Shown here piece after piece: positions 45,432 to 58,316 of a stretch of DNA of 64,000 nt. The stretch's first letter is position 1, and every line of letters starts with the position of its first letter. Location of the stretch: assembly GCF_023169965.1 (NCBI RefSeq), contig NZ_AP025592.1, positions 372,001 to 436,000 on the forward strand, in the 5' to 3' direction. The position numbers and the translations under genes are program-made. The DNA is from Anaeromyxobacter paludicola (GTDB lineage: Bacteria; Myxococcota; Myxococcia; Myxococcales; Anaeromyxobacteraceae). The notes under the pieces were generated by a model, which was not told the origin of the DNA, made no database searches, and was given only the letters and a program-made list of their open reading frames with translations.

Positions 45432-46829
45432 GTGGACGCCCGCCTCGCCGAGTTCGCCCGCCTCCTCCGCCAGAACGGCGTGCGCGCCTCGCCGTCGGAG
45501 CTGGCCGACGCGGTGCGGGCGGCCGCGCTCACCGGGGTGGCCGAGCGCGACGACCTGCGCGCCGCCCTGCGGGCCACGCTCGTGAAGCGCGCCGCCGACG
45601 TCCCCACCTTCGAGCGGCTCTTCGCCCTCTACTTCTCCGGGCTCGGGCGCGTCCTCGACGCCTTCGAGCGCAGCCTCGAGGAGGAGCTCTCCGCCTCGGG
45701 CCTGCTCGAGCCGGGCGAGCTCGAGATGGTCGCGGCCACCCTGCGCGCCCTCGCGCCGGAGCTCACGCCCCTCGGCCGGGCGCTCGCGGCCGGGGAGCGG
45801 GCCGCGCTGCTCCGGCTGCTCCGGACGGCGGCGCTCGAGCTCGACTTCACGCTCCTCCACCTCCCGGGCCAGGTCGGCTTCTACGGGCGGCGGCTCCTCT
45901 CGGCGGCCGGGGGCGGCGGCGTGGACGGGGACCTCGCCCGGATCGAGGAGGCGCTGCGCGCCCGCGGCCTCTCGCCGGCGGGGCTCTCGCTCGTCTCGGC
46001 GCGGCTCGCGGCGCAGCTCTCGCAGGTGGCCGACGCGGCCCGCCGCTGGGCCGAGCTCGAGCAGGAGGCGCGCAGCCGGGAGGGCGGGGCGCTCCGGCCG
46101 GACCGGCTCGCCGCGCCGAGCCGCGCGGAGCAGGAGCGGATCGAGGCCGCGGTGCGGCGGCTCGCGGAGCGGCTCCGCGCGAAGCTCGCCCTGCGGGCCC
46201 ACCGCCGGCGCGGGGCGCTCGACGTCCGGCGCACGCTCCGGCGCGGGCTCGCGCTCGGCGGCTACCCCGCCCGGCCGGCCTTCCGGCGCCGGCTCCCGGA
46301 GCGGCCGGACCTGGTGGTGCTCTGCGACCTCTCCGACTCGGTGCGCCACGTCTCGCGCCTCATGCTGCTCTTCCTCCACGCCCTCCAGGGGCTCTTCGGG
46401 CGCGTGCGGACCTTCGCCTTCGTGGCCGACCTGGGCGAGGTGACCGAGGCGCTCCGCGGCGAGCGCGACCCGGCGCGGGCGGCCGACCTCGCGACGGCCG
46501 GGAAGGCGGTGAACCTGCACGGCAACTCCAACTACGGCAGGGCCCTGCGCGCCTTCCACGCCCGCTTCCGCGGGGCGGTGACCCGGCGCACCACGCTGCT
46601 CGTCATCGGCGACGGGCGGGGGAACTACCTCGACCCCGGGCTCGACGCCCTCGCCGACCTGCGCCGGCGCGCCCGGCGGGTCCTCTGGATCTGCCCGGAG
46701 GAGCGGCAGGGGTGGGGGCAGGGGGACAGCGAGATGCCGGCCTACGCCCGGGCGGTGGACCGGGTGGCGACCGTCTCCACCCTCGAGGACCTCGCCGGCG
46801 TGGCCGACGCCCTCGTGCCGCGCGGTTGA
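45432..46829 (+). CDS. VWA-domain protein, CoxE-like
   Basis: A 465-residue protein from GTG. The N-terminal two thirds is helical and Ala/Leu/Arg-rich. The C-terminal von Willebrand A domain has the MIDAS DLSDS in VVLCDLSDSVRHVS near 298, a TFAFVADLGEVTEAL strand, HGNSNYGRALRAF and VIGDGRGN. It belongs to the CoxE/DUF58-like VWA group that normally works with a MoxR/CoxD AAA+ ATPase to insert metals or assemble enzymes. No such ATPase is adjacent. GAGGAGGG precedes the start and a TATGAG -10 lies 8 nt upstream of it. Confidence 0.85.
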   Translation: MDARLAEFARLLRQNGVRASPSELADAVRAAALTGVAERDDLRAALRATLVKRAADVPTFERLFALYFSGLGRVLDAFERSLEEELSASGLLEPGELEMVAATLRALAPELTPLGRALAAGERAALLRLLRTAALELDFTLLHLPGQVGFYGRRLLSAAGGGGVDGDLARIEEALRARGLSPAGLSLVSARLAAQLSQVADAARRWAELEQEARSREGGALRPDRLAAPSRAEQERIEAAVRRLAERLRAKLALRAHRRRGALDVRRTLRRGLALGGYPARPAFRRRLPERPDLVVLCDLSDSVRHVSRLMLLFLHALQGLFGRVRTFAFVADLGEVTEALRGERDPARAADLATAGKAVNLHGNSNYGRALRAFHARFRGAVTRRTTLLVIGDGRGNYLDPGLDALADLRRRARRVLWICPEERQGWGQGDSEMPAYARAVDRVATVSTLEDLAGVADALVPRG

Positions 46830-46855
46830 CGAAGGCCCCGGCCTGCCCCTACCTT
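46826..46855 (+). promoter_or_regulatory. Putative leaderless promoter of miaB
   Basis: TTGACG (46826-46831, overlapping the upstream stop), an 18-nt spacer and TACCTT (46850-46855). The ATG at 46865 is 9 nt after the -10, and no Shine-Dalgarno sequence is present. Confidence 0.55.
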
Positions 46856-46864
46856 CCCGCCGCG

Positions 46865-48208
46865 ATGAGAAAGGTCTTCGTCCACACCTTCGGCTGCCAG
46901 ATGAACGAGGCCGACAGCGCCCGCATGGTGGAGCTGCTCGGCCGGCACGCCTTCACCGCCACCCCGCACCCGGAGGACGCCGACCTCATCCTCCTCAACA
47001 CCTGCGCGGTGCGGGAGAAGGCGGAGCAGAAGCTCCTCTCGGCGCTCGGGCGCTACCGCGAGCACAAGGCGCGCCGGGGCGCGCTGCTCGCGGTCTCCGG
47101 CTGCGTGGCCCAGGAGCAGAAGGGGAAGCTGCTCTCGCGCGTGCCCTACCTCGACTTCGTCTTCGGGCCGGACAACATCTCCCGGCTGCCGGAGCTGGTG
47201 GAGCGGGCCGTGCAGAAGGAGCGCTTCGCCGAGACCGGCTGGATGGACTCGGAGGAGTACGTCTTCCCGGCGGCCGACCCCGAGGCGGCGCGGGGCCGGA
47301 TCGGCGCCTTCGTGACGGTGATGAAGGGCTGCGACAACGTCTGCGCCTTCTGCATCGTGCCGCACACGCGCGGGCGCGAGGTGTCGCGCCCCTTCGCCGA
47401 GGTGCTCGACGAGTGCGCCGCCCTAACCGCGGTCGGCGTGCGCGAGGTCACCCTCATCGGCCAGAACGTGAACTCGTACGTGGGCGGCTGCAGCTTCGCC
47501 GAGCTGCTCCGGAAGGTGGCGGCCCTGCCCGGGATCGCGCGGATCCGCTTCACCACCAGCCACCCGCACGACCTCTCGGACGCGCTCATCGAGACCTTCC
47601 GCGACGAGCCCAAGGTGATGCCCCACTTCCACCTGCCGGTGCAGGCCGGATCGGACGAGGTGCTGCGGCGGATGCGGCGCGACTACACGGTGGAGGAGTA
47701 CCTCGAGCGCCACGGCCGCCTCGAGGCGGCGCGCCCCGGCATCGCCATCACCACCGACTTCATCGTCGGCTTCCCCGGCGAGGGCGACGAGGACTTCGAG
47801 GGCTCGCTGCGGCTCCTCGAGCGGGCGCGCTTCGACAACTCCTTCAGCTTCGTCTTCAGCCCGCGCCCCAGGACCGTGGCCGCGCTCCGGCTCGGCAGCG
47901 CCCCGGAGTGGACCGAGGTGGACCGCGACCTGGCCCTGGCGCGGCTCGAGCGGCTCCAGGCGCTCCAGCGGCGGATCGCCCTCGAGAAGAACCAGGCGCT
48001 GGTCGGGAGGGAGCTCGAGGTGCTGGTGGAGGGGCCGTCGGAGGGCGATCCGGCCCGCCGCTGCGGCCGCGCGCCCGACAACCGGGTGGTGCACTTCACC
48101 GCGACCGAGGCCGAGGCGCCCGCCGCCGCGCTCGTCCCGGTCCGGGTGACGGCCGCCTTCCCGGGCTCGCTCTCCGGGGAGCGCACCGGCCCGGCGCGGC
48201 TCGCCTGA
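46865..48208 (+). CDS. miaB: tRNA-2-methylthio-N6-dimethylallyladenosine synthase
   Basis: A 447-residue methylthiotransferase that adds a methylthio group to i6A37 of tRNAs. The N-terminal UPF0004 domain has three cluster cysteines C11 (TFGCQMN), C47 (LLNTCAVREKA) and C80 (VSGCVAQ). The radical SAM cluster is C156-x3-C160-x2-C163 (GCDNVCAFC). FIVGFPGE near 300 and a C-terminal TRAM domain with GRAPDNRVVHF follow. VFSPRPRTVAA fits MiaB better than RimO or MtaB. The partner MiaA is not in the window. Confidence 0.97.
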   Translation: MRKVFVHTFGCQMNEADSARMVELLGRHAFTATPHPEDADLILLNTCAVREKAEQKLLSALGRYREHKARRGALLAVSGCVAQEQKGKLLSRVPYLDFVFGPDNISRLPELVERAVQKERFAETGWMDSEEYVFPAADPEAARGRIGAFVTVMKGCDNVCAFCIVPHTRGREVSRPFAEVLDECAALTAVGVREVTLIGQNVNSYVGGCSFAELLRKVAALPGIARIRFTTSHPHDLSDALIETFRDEPKVMPHFHLPVQAGSDEVLRRMRRDYTVEEYLERHGRLEAARPGIAITTDFIVGFPGEGDEDFEGSLRLLERARFDNSFSFVFSPRPRTVAALRLGSAPEWTEVDRDLALARLERLQALQRRIALEKNQALVGRELEVLVEGPSEGDPARRCGRAPDNRVVHFTATEAEAPAAALVPVRVTAAFPGSLSGERTGPARLA

Positions 48209-48234
48209 CCGATACCGCGGGTGGAACCGGCGCC

Positions 48235-48263
48235 TTGCGGGTGCGGGGGGACCCGGTTAGCAT
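48235..48263 (+). promoter_or_regulatory. Putative leaderless promoter of the gamma carbonic anhydrase gene
   Basis: TTGCGG (48235-48240), a 17-nt spacer and TAGCAT (48258-48263), with the ATG 8 nt downstream at 48272. Confidence 0.5.
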
Positions 48264-48271
48264 CCCGGGCC

Positions 48272-48802
48272 ATGGCGCGAATCCACCCGTTCAAGGGGAT
48301 CTCCCCGCGGCTCCACCCGTCGGTGTTCGCGGTGGACGACGCGCTGGTGATCGGCGACGTCGAGGTGGGCGAGCAGTCCTCCCTCTGGTTCGGCGCCGTG
48401 GTGCGCGGCGACGTGAACTACATCCGCATCGGCGCGCGCACCAACGTGCAGGACCAGACGGTGATCCACGTCACCAACGGCACCCACCCGACCGTCGTCG
48501 GGGACGACGTGACGCTGGGCCACCGCGTCACCCTGCACGGCTGCACCATCCAGAGCCGCTGCCTCGTCGGGATCGGCGCGGTGGTGATGGACGGCGCCGT
48601 GGTGAGCGAGGACTCGATGGTGGGCGCGGGCTCGCTCGTGCCCCCGAGCATGGTGGTCCCCTCGGGCACCCTCGTGCTCGGCTCGCCGGCCAGGGTGAAG
48701 CGGGAGCTCACGCGCGAGGAGATCGCCTTCTTCCGGAAGTCGGCGCAGAACTACGTGGCCTACGCGGAGCAGTACCGGAAGGAAGGCTGGTCCTCCCGAT
48801 GA
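48272..48802 (+). CDS. Gamma carbonic anhydrase-family protein
   Basis: A 176-residue left-handed beta-helix protein with hexapeptide repeats (IGDVEV, GEQSSLWFGAVVRGDVNYIR, IGARTNVQDQTVIHV). The zinc-binding histidines are in VIHVTNGTHP, TLGHRV and TLHGCT, the usual three-His pattern. C-terminal helices complete the trimer. Family members include carbonic anhydrase and CaiE/YrdA-type proteins of uncertain activity. The stop overlaps the start of the cNMP-binding gene (ATGA), so they are coupled. Confidence 0.9.
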   Translation: MARIHPFKGISPRLHPSVFAVDDALVIGDVEVGEQSSLWFGAVVRGDVNYIRIGARTNVQDQTVIHVTNGTHPTVVGDDVTLGHRVTLHGCTIQSRCLVGIGAVVMDGAVVSEDSMVGAGSLVPPSMVVPSGTLVLGSPARVKRELTREEIAFFRKSAQNYVAYAEQYRKEGWSSR

Positions 48803-49260
48803 CCGTGCTCGAGTCGCTCCGGCGCTGCCTGCTCTTCAAGGACTTCACCGACACCGGCCTGCAGATCTTCGCCGCCGTGGCCCGGGAGCGCGCGGTCCCG
48901 GCCGGCACGCCGCTCTTCGTGGAGGGGATGGTGGGAGAGTCCCTCTTCATCGTCCGCTCGGGCACGGTGCGGCTCGCCCACAAGGTGTCCGGGGCGGAGC
49001 GGCCGCTCGGGACGGCGGGCGCCGGGGACCACCTCGGCGCGCTCTCGCTCCTCGCCCCCTCGCACCGGGCCTGCTCCGCCGTGGCCGAGTCCGCCTGCGA
49101 GCTCCTCGAGCTGCAGCAGGCCGACTTCGCCCGGCTCGGGCCGCAGAAGCCCCAGGCCTGCCTCAAGCTCGCGCTCGCCATCGCCGCCGATCTGGCGCGT
49201 CGGATGGCCGACGCCCGGGAGCCGCTGCGCGAGGCGCTGGAGCGCCCGCCGCGCGGCTGA
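48799..49260 (+). CDS. Cyclic nucleotide-binding (CRP-fold) domain protein
   Basis: A 153-residue stand-alone cNMP-binding beta-roll: LLFKDFTDTGLQIFAAV, VPAGTPLFVEGMVGESLFIV, GTVRLAH and the phosphate-binding region GAGDHLGALSLLAPSHRACS. No helix-turn-helix follows, only a helix, so it is not a CRP transcription factor. The phosphate-cassette Arg is preserved as HRACSAVA, but nucleotide binding is uncertain. It overlaps the gamma carbonic anhydrase gene (ATGA), suggesting it senses a signal for that enzyme or docks to it. Confidence 0.85.
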   Translation: MTVLESLRRCLLFKDFTDTGLQIFAAVARERAVPAGTPLFVEGMVGESLFIVRSGTVRLAHKVSGAERPLGTAGAGDHLGALSLLAPSHRACSAVAESACELLELQQADFARLGPQKPQACLKLALAIAADLARRMADAREPLREALERPPRG

Positions 49261-49328
49261 CGGAAGCGGTTCATCGACTCTCCGCCCGGTTTGAGGTATC
49301 GAACAGTCCGCCGGAGGAGAGCGCCCGC

Positions 49329-50018
49329 GTGCTGGAGCACTTCGTCGACATGCTGCGGGGCCAGTCGCTCGAGGCGAGCGCCGGCTTCGTCTTTGGCATG
49401 CTCCTCCTGTGCGGCTTCGGCCTGCCGCTCCCCGAGGACGTGGTGCTGGTCACGGGCGGCGTCCTCGCCTGGCTCGCCTCGTCGCTCGAGGAGAGCACGC
49501 TGCGCGGGATGATCTCCGACCCGTCGCTCCTCACCATGGTGGCGGTGGGGCTGGCCGGGATCGTGGCGGGGGACTCGGTCATCTACTGGATGGGCCGCCG
49601 GCTCGGCTCGCGGGTCGCCGAGATCCCCGGGCTGCGCCGGCTCGTGACGCCGGAGAAGCTCGAGCAGGTGGAGAAGCTGATGCGCCGCCGCGGCAAGGTG
49701 GTGGTGGTCATCGCCCGCTACCTGCCCGGGCTGCGCGCCCCCACCTACTTCACGGTGGGGCACTCGCGCGTCCCCTACCTCCAGTTCGTCTTCTTCGACG
49801 CGGTGGCCGCGCTGGTCTCGGCGCCGCTGTTCGTCGGCCTCGGGTTCTACTTCGGCGACGACATCGAGCTCGCCGCCCGCGCGGCGAGCCGCTTCAGCCA
49901 CTACATCCTCATCGCGGTGGCGCTGGTGCTGGCCGTCGCCGCGTTCCGCTGGATGCGCCGGCGCGCCGCCCGGGCCGAGACCGCCGGCCCCGCCGAGCCG
50001 CCCATGGGCGGCCGCTAG
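49329..50018 (+). CDS. DedA-family membrane protein
   Basis: A 229-residue inner-membrane protein from GTG with GGAGGAGA upstream. Hydrophobic segments occur near 20-50, 65-85, 145-170 and 190-210. The DedA/SNARE-associated signature is present: LPLPEDVVLVTGGVLA, GDSVIYWMGRRLGSR and the RYLPGLRAPTYFTVGHSRV segment with the essential Arg. Members flip lipids such as undecaprenyl phosphate or phosphatidylethanolamine. The preceding gap (49261-49328) shows TTGAGG and TATCGA but their spacing is poor. Confidence 0.9.
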   Translation: MLEHFVDMLRGQSLEASAGFVFGMLLLCGFGLPLPEDVVLVTGGVLAWLASSLEESTLRGMISDPSLLTMVAVGLAGIVAGDSVIYWMGRRLGSRVAEIPGLRRLVTPEKLEQVEKLMRRRGKVVVVIARYLPGLRAPTYFTVGHSRVPYLQFVFFDAVAALVSAPLFVGLGFYFGDDIELAARAASRFSHYILIAVALVLAVAAFRWMRRRAARAETAGPAEPPMGGR

Positions 50019-50033
50019 ATCTCCTCAGGACGG

Positions 50034-50164
50034 CCCCTCCCCAGCCCTCCCCGCCCGGCGGGGAGGGAGTGCAGCTCTCCCTCTCCCGCGTCAGCGGGGG
50101 AGGCTCGGGGAGGGAGTGCAGCTCTCCCTCTCCCGCGTCAGCGGGGGAGGGTCGGGGAGGGGGG
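50034..50164. repeat. G/C palindromic repeats between DedA and PilZ-Hsp70 genes, with a 47-bp tandem duplication
   Basis: One unit with core CCTCCCCGCCCGGCGGGGA (50034-50068) is followed by two nearly identical 47-bp direct repeats (50069-50115 and 50116-50162), each a palindrome around CCGCGTCAGCGG. They differ at about one position. The block fills the gap between convergent genes. Confidence 0.85.
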
Positions 50165-50189
50165 CGGCGCAGCGCGGACCTGGGCGGTC

Positions 50190-54213
<4,024 letters not shown>

Positions 54214-54221
54214 GAGTCAAG

Positions 54222-55781
54222 TTGGACATCCACGGCGAGAAGATCCTCATCCTCGACTTCGGGTCGCAGTACACCCAGCTCATCGCGCGCCGGCTGCGCG
54301 AGCTCGGCGTCTACTGCGAGATCCACCCGTGCACCGCGAGCGCCGACGCCATCCGGGCCTTCAAGCCGCGCGGCGTGGTGCTCTCCGGCGGCCCGGCGTC
54401 GGTGCTGGCCGCGGACAGCCCGCGGGCCGACAAGGTGGTCTTCGAGCTCGGCGTCCCCGTGCTCGGCGTCTGCTACGGCCTGCAGCTCATGGCCCACGAG
54501 CTCGGCGGCAAGGTCGGGAACGCGGCCCACCGCGAGTTCGGCCCCGCCACCATCGACGCCTCCTCGGCCTGTGAGCTCTTCCAGGGCCTGCCGCCCCGGC
54601 TCGACGTCTGGATGAGCCACGGCGACCGCGTCGAGGCGCTGCCGCCGGGGTTCGAGCCGGTCGCCTCCACCCCGAGCGCGCCGTACGCCGCGGTCGAGGA
54701 CCGGCGGCGCCGCTTCTTCGGCGTGCAGTTCCACCCCGAGGTGGTGCACACGCCGCGCGGCGCGGAGCTCCTCAAGAACTTCGCCTACGCGGTCTGCGGC
54801 TGCAGCGGCCAGTGGTCGATGCGGGCCTACGTGGACGTCGCGGTGGAGCAGATCCGGGCCCAGGTCGGCCCGGACGGCCACGCGCTCTGCGCGCTCTCCG
54901 GCGGCGTGGACTCGGCCGTGGCCGCGCTCCTCGTGCACCGCGCCATCGGCGACCGGCTCCGCTGCGTCTTCGTGGACAACGGCGTGCTGCGGGAGGGGGA
55001 GCGGGCGCAGGTGGAGGAGGTCTTCGGGCGGATGTTCCACCTCCCGCTCGTGACCGCCGACGCCTCGAAGCGGTTCCTGTCGAAGCTCGCCGGGGTGACC
55101 GATCCCGAGCAGAAGCGGAAGATCATCGGCCGCGAGTTCATCGCGGTCTTCGAGGAGCAGGTGGAGGAGTTCGCCCGCCACGGCGAGCGGGCCGACTTCC
55201 TCGTCCAGGGCACGCTCTACCCCGACGTCATCGAGTCGGTCTCCTTCAAGGGCCCCTCGGCCACGATCAAGAGCCACCACAACGTGGGCGGGCTCCCCGA
55301 GGTGATGAAGCTCGGCCTCGTCGAGCCCCTGCGCGAGCTCTTCAAGGACGAGGTGCGGCGGCTCGGGCTCGAGCTCGGCCTCCCCAAGGAGATCGTGCAG
55401 CGGCAGCCGTTCCCCGGCCCGGGGCTCGCCATCCGCGTCCTCGGCGAGGTCACCGAGGAGCGGCTCTCGATCCTGCGCAAGGCCGACACCATCGTGCAGC
55501 AGGAGATCCGCGCCGCCGGGCTGTACGAGCAGCTCTGGCAGGCCTTCGCGGTGCTCCTCCCGGTCCGCAGCGTCGGCGTGATGGGCGACGAGCGCACCTA
55601 CGAGAACACCTGCGCCGTCCGCGCCATCGAGTCCACCGACGGCATGACCGGCGACTGGGCGCGGCTGCCGTACGACCTGCTGGCGCGCGTCTCGTCGCGG
55701 ATCATCAACGAGGTCCGCGGCATCAACCGGGTGGTCTACGACGTCTCGTCGAAGCCCCCGGCCACCATCGAGTGGGAGTAG
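54222..55781 (+). CDS. guaA: GMP synthase (glutamine-hydrolysing)
   Basis: A 519-residue enzyme that aminates XMP to GMP. The class I glutamine amidotransferase domain (1-195) has the nucleophile Cys in [15 protein letters not shown] and HPEVVHT. The ATP pyrophosphatase domain follows with the P-loop [13 protein letters not shown] near 228. The dimerisation domain ends in the usual PPATIEWE. The only well-placed start is TTG at 54222, with AGGAG (54212-54216) 5 nt upstream, giving the N-terminus [16 protein letters not shown]. Use of TTG may lower expression relative to guaB. Confidence 0.98.
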   Translation: MDIHGEKILILDFGSQYTQLIARRLRELGVYCEIHPCTASADAIRAFKPRGVVLSGGPASVLAADSPRADKVVFELGVPVLGVCYGLQLMAHELGGKVGNAAHREFGPATIDASSACELFQGLPPRLDVWMSHGDRVEALPPGFEPVASTPSAPYAAVEDRRRRFFGVQFHPEVVHTPRGAELLKNFAYAVCGCSGQWSMRAYVDVAVEQIRAQVGPDGHALCALSGGVDSAVAALLVHRAIGDRLRCVFVDNGVLREGERAQVEEVFGRMFHLPLVTADASKRFLSKLAGVTDPEQKRKIIGREFIAVFEEQVEEFARHGERADFLVQGTLYPDVIESVSFKGPSATIKSHHNVGGLPEVMKLGLVEPLRELFKDEVRRLGLELGLPKEIVQRQPFPGPGLAIRVLGEVTEERLSILRKADTIVQQEIRAAGLYEQLWQAFAVLLPVRSVGVMGDERTYENTCAVRAIESTDGMTGDWARLPYDLLARVSSRIINEVRGINRVVYDVSSKPPATIEWE

Positions 55782-55787
55782 GCGGCT

Positions 55788-55825
55788 CCCCGGGGGGCGC
55801 CCTGGGCGGGCGCCAGCCCCCGGGG
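55788..55825 (+). terminator. Hairpin downstream of guaBA
   Basis: CCCCGGGGG (55788-55796) pairs with CCCCCGGGG (55817-55825), 9 bp, just after the guaA stop; the loop contains further G/C pairing. No T-run follows, as elsewhere in this window. Confidence 0.5.
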
Positions 55826-55881
55826 CGGTAGCCTGCCGCGCCGCAGGGCGGGGCCTATCCTCTCGGCCGGAGGCCTGAGAG

Positions 55882-57480
55882 ATGCCCCGCCGTGCCCTCG
55901 TGCTGCCCCTGCTGGCGCTCCTGGCCGCCTGCCAGAGCTACAACTTCAACCCGGTCGGGCAGTGCATCATCCAGCCGGCCTCGCGGAAGGTGACGCTCGG
56001 CGGCTTCGACACCGCCGACATCCTCTTCGTGGTGGACGACTCGGGCTCGATGCTCGGCGAGCAGCAGATGCTCGCCAAGAACTTCGACGAGTTCGTCGGG
56101 CAGCTCGCCCAGCTCAACAAGGACCGGGTGGCGCGCGGCCTCACCGCGCTCGACTTCCACCTCGCGGTCACCACCTCGTCCATCTTCGAGAACGACTACG
56201 TGGCCAACTGCGCCGCCGACGGCAGCGGCGCGCTCGCCTGCAGCTACGTCTCCATCGTGAGCGGGAAGCCGGCGAGCTACGCCTGCGCCACCGCCGGCCA
56301 GGCCTGCGGCGAGCTCGTGACCCAGTACTACGGCTTCTCGACCGCCAACCGGGGCTGCGTGCCGGGCGACGCGGCGGAGGGGAGCCCGTACCCGGCCGGC
56401 GACTTCGTGGCCAAGCCGGGCAACCCGCGGGTGATCCACTTCACCAAGGACCTCGACTGGTCGAGCTACGGGACCGCGACGCAGGACGCGCGCATCACCC
56501 AGGCCGTGGGCCAGTTCAAGGCGAACGTGCAGGTGGGCACCTGCGGCTCGGGGCAGGAGCAGCACCTCGAGGCCGGCCGGCTCGCGCTGGAGAAGGCGCT
56601 GCGGCAGAACGGCCTCGCGCAGCCGGCCGACGTCCAGCAGAGCGAGTTCCCGCACGCCGGCGCGCGGCTGGTGGTGGTCTGGATGGGCGACGAGGACGAC
56701 TGCTCGAACCCGAAGGACCCGCTCAACGGGATCGTGATGACCAACATGACCCCCGGCGCCGACGCCTGCATGGCCGACGAGGGGCTCCCGCTCGCGCAGC
56801 GGAAGGCCTTCCCGGTGCAGGCGTACGTGGACTACTTCACCGGCCTCGGCCGGCCGTTCGGCGCCGGCTTCATCACCTCCTCGACCTGCTCGGCCAGCAC
56901 CGGCACCAACGTCTGCACCGCGAGCACCTGCACCTGCCCGGCCGGCAGCGACCCGCAGTGCAGCGGGAAGAGCACCGGCACGCGCTTCCAGGACCTCGCG
57001 ACGGCGCTCCGGCAGCAGGGCGTGCCGGTGGTGCAGGACTCGGTCTGCGACGCCGACTTCGCCTCGACGCTGCGGAGCATCGCGGACCTGGTGAAGCCGC
57101 TCAACCAGCTGCAGCTCCCGACGCAGCCGGCGGCGGGCGAGGTGACGCTGCTCCGGATCGTGAGGGCCGACGGGAGCACCCGGAAGATCTGCGCGGGGCC
57201 GGGCCCGACGGCCGACTGGTGGTTCACGAGCTGCAACGACCCGCTGGCGCAGCCGGTCGCCGGGACCACGAGCTGCATCGCCATCAACCACCAGGGCGGC
57301 GGCTGCGAGGCGAACCCGGGGGAGAGCTACCTGGCCGAGTACCTCGGGATCGTCCCCGCCGGGGGCTGCGCCAGCACCCAGGAGTGCGTCAGCGCCCTCG
57401 GCGGGCAGGCCCAGCAGTGGACCTGCGAGATCCCGACGGGGGCGGCGCGGGGCACCTGCCTCTGCAGCGCGGGAAACTGA
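55882..57480 (+). CDS. VWA-domain lipoprotein
   Basis: A 532-residue secreted lipoprotein. The signal ends in the lipobox LLAAC with Cys near 17. The von Willebrand A domain starts at ADILFVVDDSGSM (MIDAS DxSxS), with DFHLAVTTSS and VVWMGDEDDCS strands. Many cysteine pairs follow, including a Cys-rich segment near 335-365 (TCSASTGTNVCTASTCTCP) and a C-terminal one ending CLCSAGN, consistent with a disulfide-rich periplasmic or surface protein. Similar proteins are numerous in myxobacteria; the ligand is unknown. GGAGG precedes the ATG. Confidence 0.85.
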   Translation: MPRRALVLPLLALLAACQSYNFNPVGQCIIQPASRKVTLGGFDTADILFVVDDSGSMLGEQQMLAKNFDEFVGQLAQLNKDRVARGLTALDFHLAVTTSSIFENDYVANCAADGSGALACSYVSIVSGKPASYACATAGQACGELVTQYYGFSTANRGCVPGDAAEGSPYPAGDFVAKPGNPRVIHFTKDLDWSSYGTATQDARITQAVGQFKANVQVGTCGSGQEQHLEAGRLALEKALRQNGLAQPADVQQSEFPHAGARLVVVWMGDEDDCSNPKDPLNGIVMTNMTPGADACMADEGLPLAQRKAFPVQAYVDYFTGLGRPFGAGFITSSTCSASTGTNVCTASTCTCPAGSDPQCSGKSTGTRFQDLATALRQQGVPVVQDSVCDADFASTLRSIADLVKPLNQLQLPTQPAAGEVTLLRIVRADGSTRKICAGPGPTADWWFTSCNDPLAQPVAGTTSCIAINHQGGGCEANPGESYLAEYLGIVPAGGCASTQECVSALGGQAQQWTCEIPTGAARGTCLCSAGN

Positions 57481-57502
57481 GCCGGCGCACGCGATCGAGG
57501 GC

Positions 57503-57531
57503 TTGCCTGGAAAGCAGGCACGCAGCAGGAT
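57503..57531 (+). promoter_or_regulatory. Putative leaderless promoter of the exported TPR gene
   Basis: TTGCCT (57503-57508), a 17-nt spacer and CAGGAT (57526-57531); the ATG at 57538 is 6 nt after the -10 and no Shine-Dalgarno is visible. Confidence 0.45.
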
Positions 57532-57537
57532 CGCCCG

Positions 57538-58302
57538 ATGCGCACCCACCCGTTGCTGCTCGCCCTGGCCCTCGCCGTCGCCCCTCCGGCCCGGGGAGCG
57601 GAGGCCGCCATGCAGAGCCCCGAGCTGGAACAGCTGCTCTCGAAGGCCGACGCCGCCTACCAGGTCCGCGACGAGCCCGGCAAGCTCGACGAGGTCCGCG
57701 CCGCCCTGGAGCACGCGGCGAAGCTCGCGCCCGGCGACTACGCCGTGCTCTGGCGCCAGGCCCGGCTCTACTTCTGGCTCTCCGACGATCCGAAGCTGCC
57801 GAACGAGCAGAAGAGCGAGCTCGGCAAGCGCGCCTGGGAGCTGGGCGATCGGGCGAGCGCCGTGAACCCCAAGGGCGTGGAGGGCTGGTTCTTCGCCGCC
57901 GGAGGCATCGGCAACTACTCGCTCGGCATCGGCATCGTGAAGGCGCTCACGCAGGGCGTCGAGGGCAAGTTCAAGGAGCGGCTCGGGGCGGCGGAGAAGC
58001 TCGATCCCGGCTTCATGCACGGCGCCATCGAGAACGCCTGGGGGCGCTTCTATTTCAAGCTGCCCTGGCCCAAGCACGACGCCGCCCAGTCGGAGCGCCA
58101 CCTTCGGAAAGCGCTGAAGCTGAACCCCCATAACGTGCGGGCTCGCGTCTATCTGGCGGAGCTATACGAGGACGAGAACCATCCGAAGGAAGCGCGGCAG
58201 CTCCTGGAGCAGGCGGTGGCGGAGAGGCCGGGGAGCTACGACGCCCCGGAGGAGCGGCGCTCGCAGGAGCTGGCGCGCGCCGCGATCTCCCGGATGAAGT
58301 GA
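57538..58302 (+). CDS. Exported TPR-repeat protein
   Basis: A 254-residue protein with a signal peptide (about 1-20, LLLALALAVAPPARG). The rest is helical with TPR-like pairs (about 45-90 and 180-230; HLRKALKLNPHNVRARVYLA is the clearest). The middle GIGNYSLGIGIVKALTQGVE resembles the central part of TatT-type TRAP transporter accessory proteins, which are TPR trimers in the periplasm, but no TRAP transporter genes are here. It is followed 14 nt later by an acyl-CoA ligase gene. Confidence 0.78.
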   Translation: MRTHPLLLALALAVAPPARGAEAAMQSPELEQLLSKADAAYQVRDEPGKLDEVRAALEHAAKLAPGDYAVLWRQARLYFWLSDDPKLPNEQKSELGKRAWELGDRASAVNPKGVEGWFFAAGGIGNYSLGIGIVKALTQGVEGKFKERLGAAEKLDPGFMHGAIENAWGRFYFKLPWPKHDAAQSERHLRKALKLNPHNVRARVYLAELYEDENHPKEARQLLEQAVAERPGSYDAPEERRSQELARAAISRMK

Positions 58303-58316
58303 GGGGGCGGTTGTCC

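Noticed and set aside
43874-46864. N-terminal extension of miaB through the upstream frame
   Set aside because: The open frame continues upstream but is a shadow of the ABC and VWA genes; MiaB homology begins exactly at the ATG at 46865.
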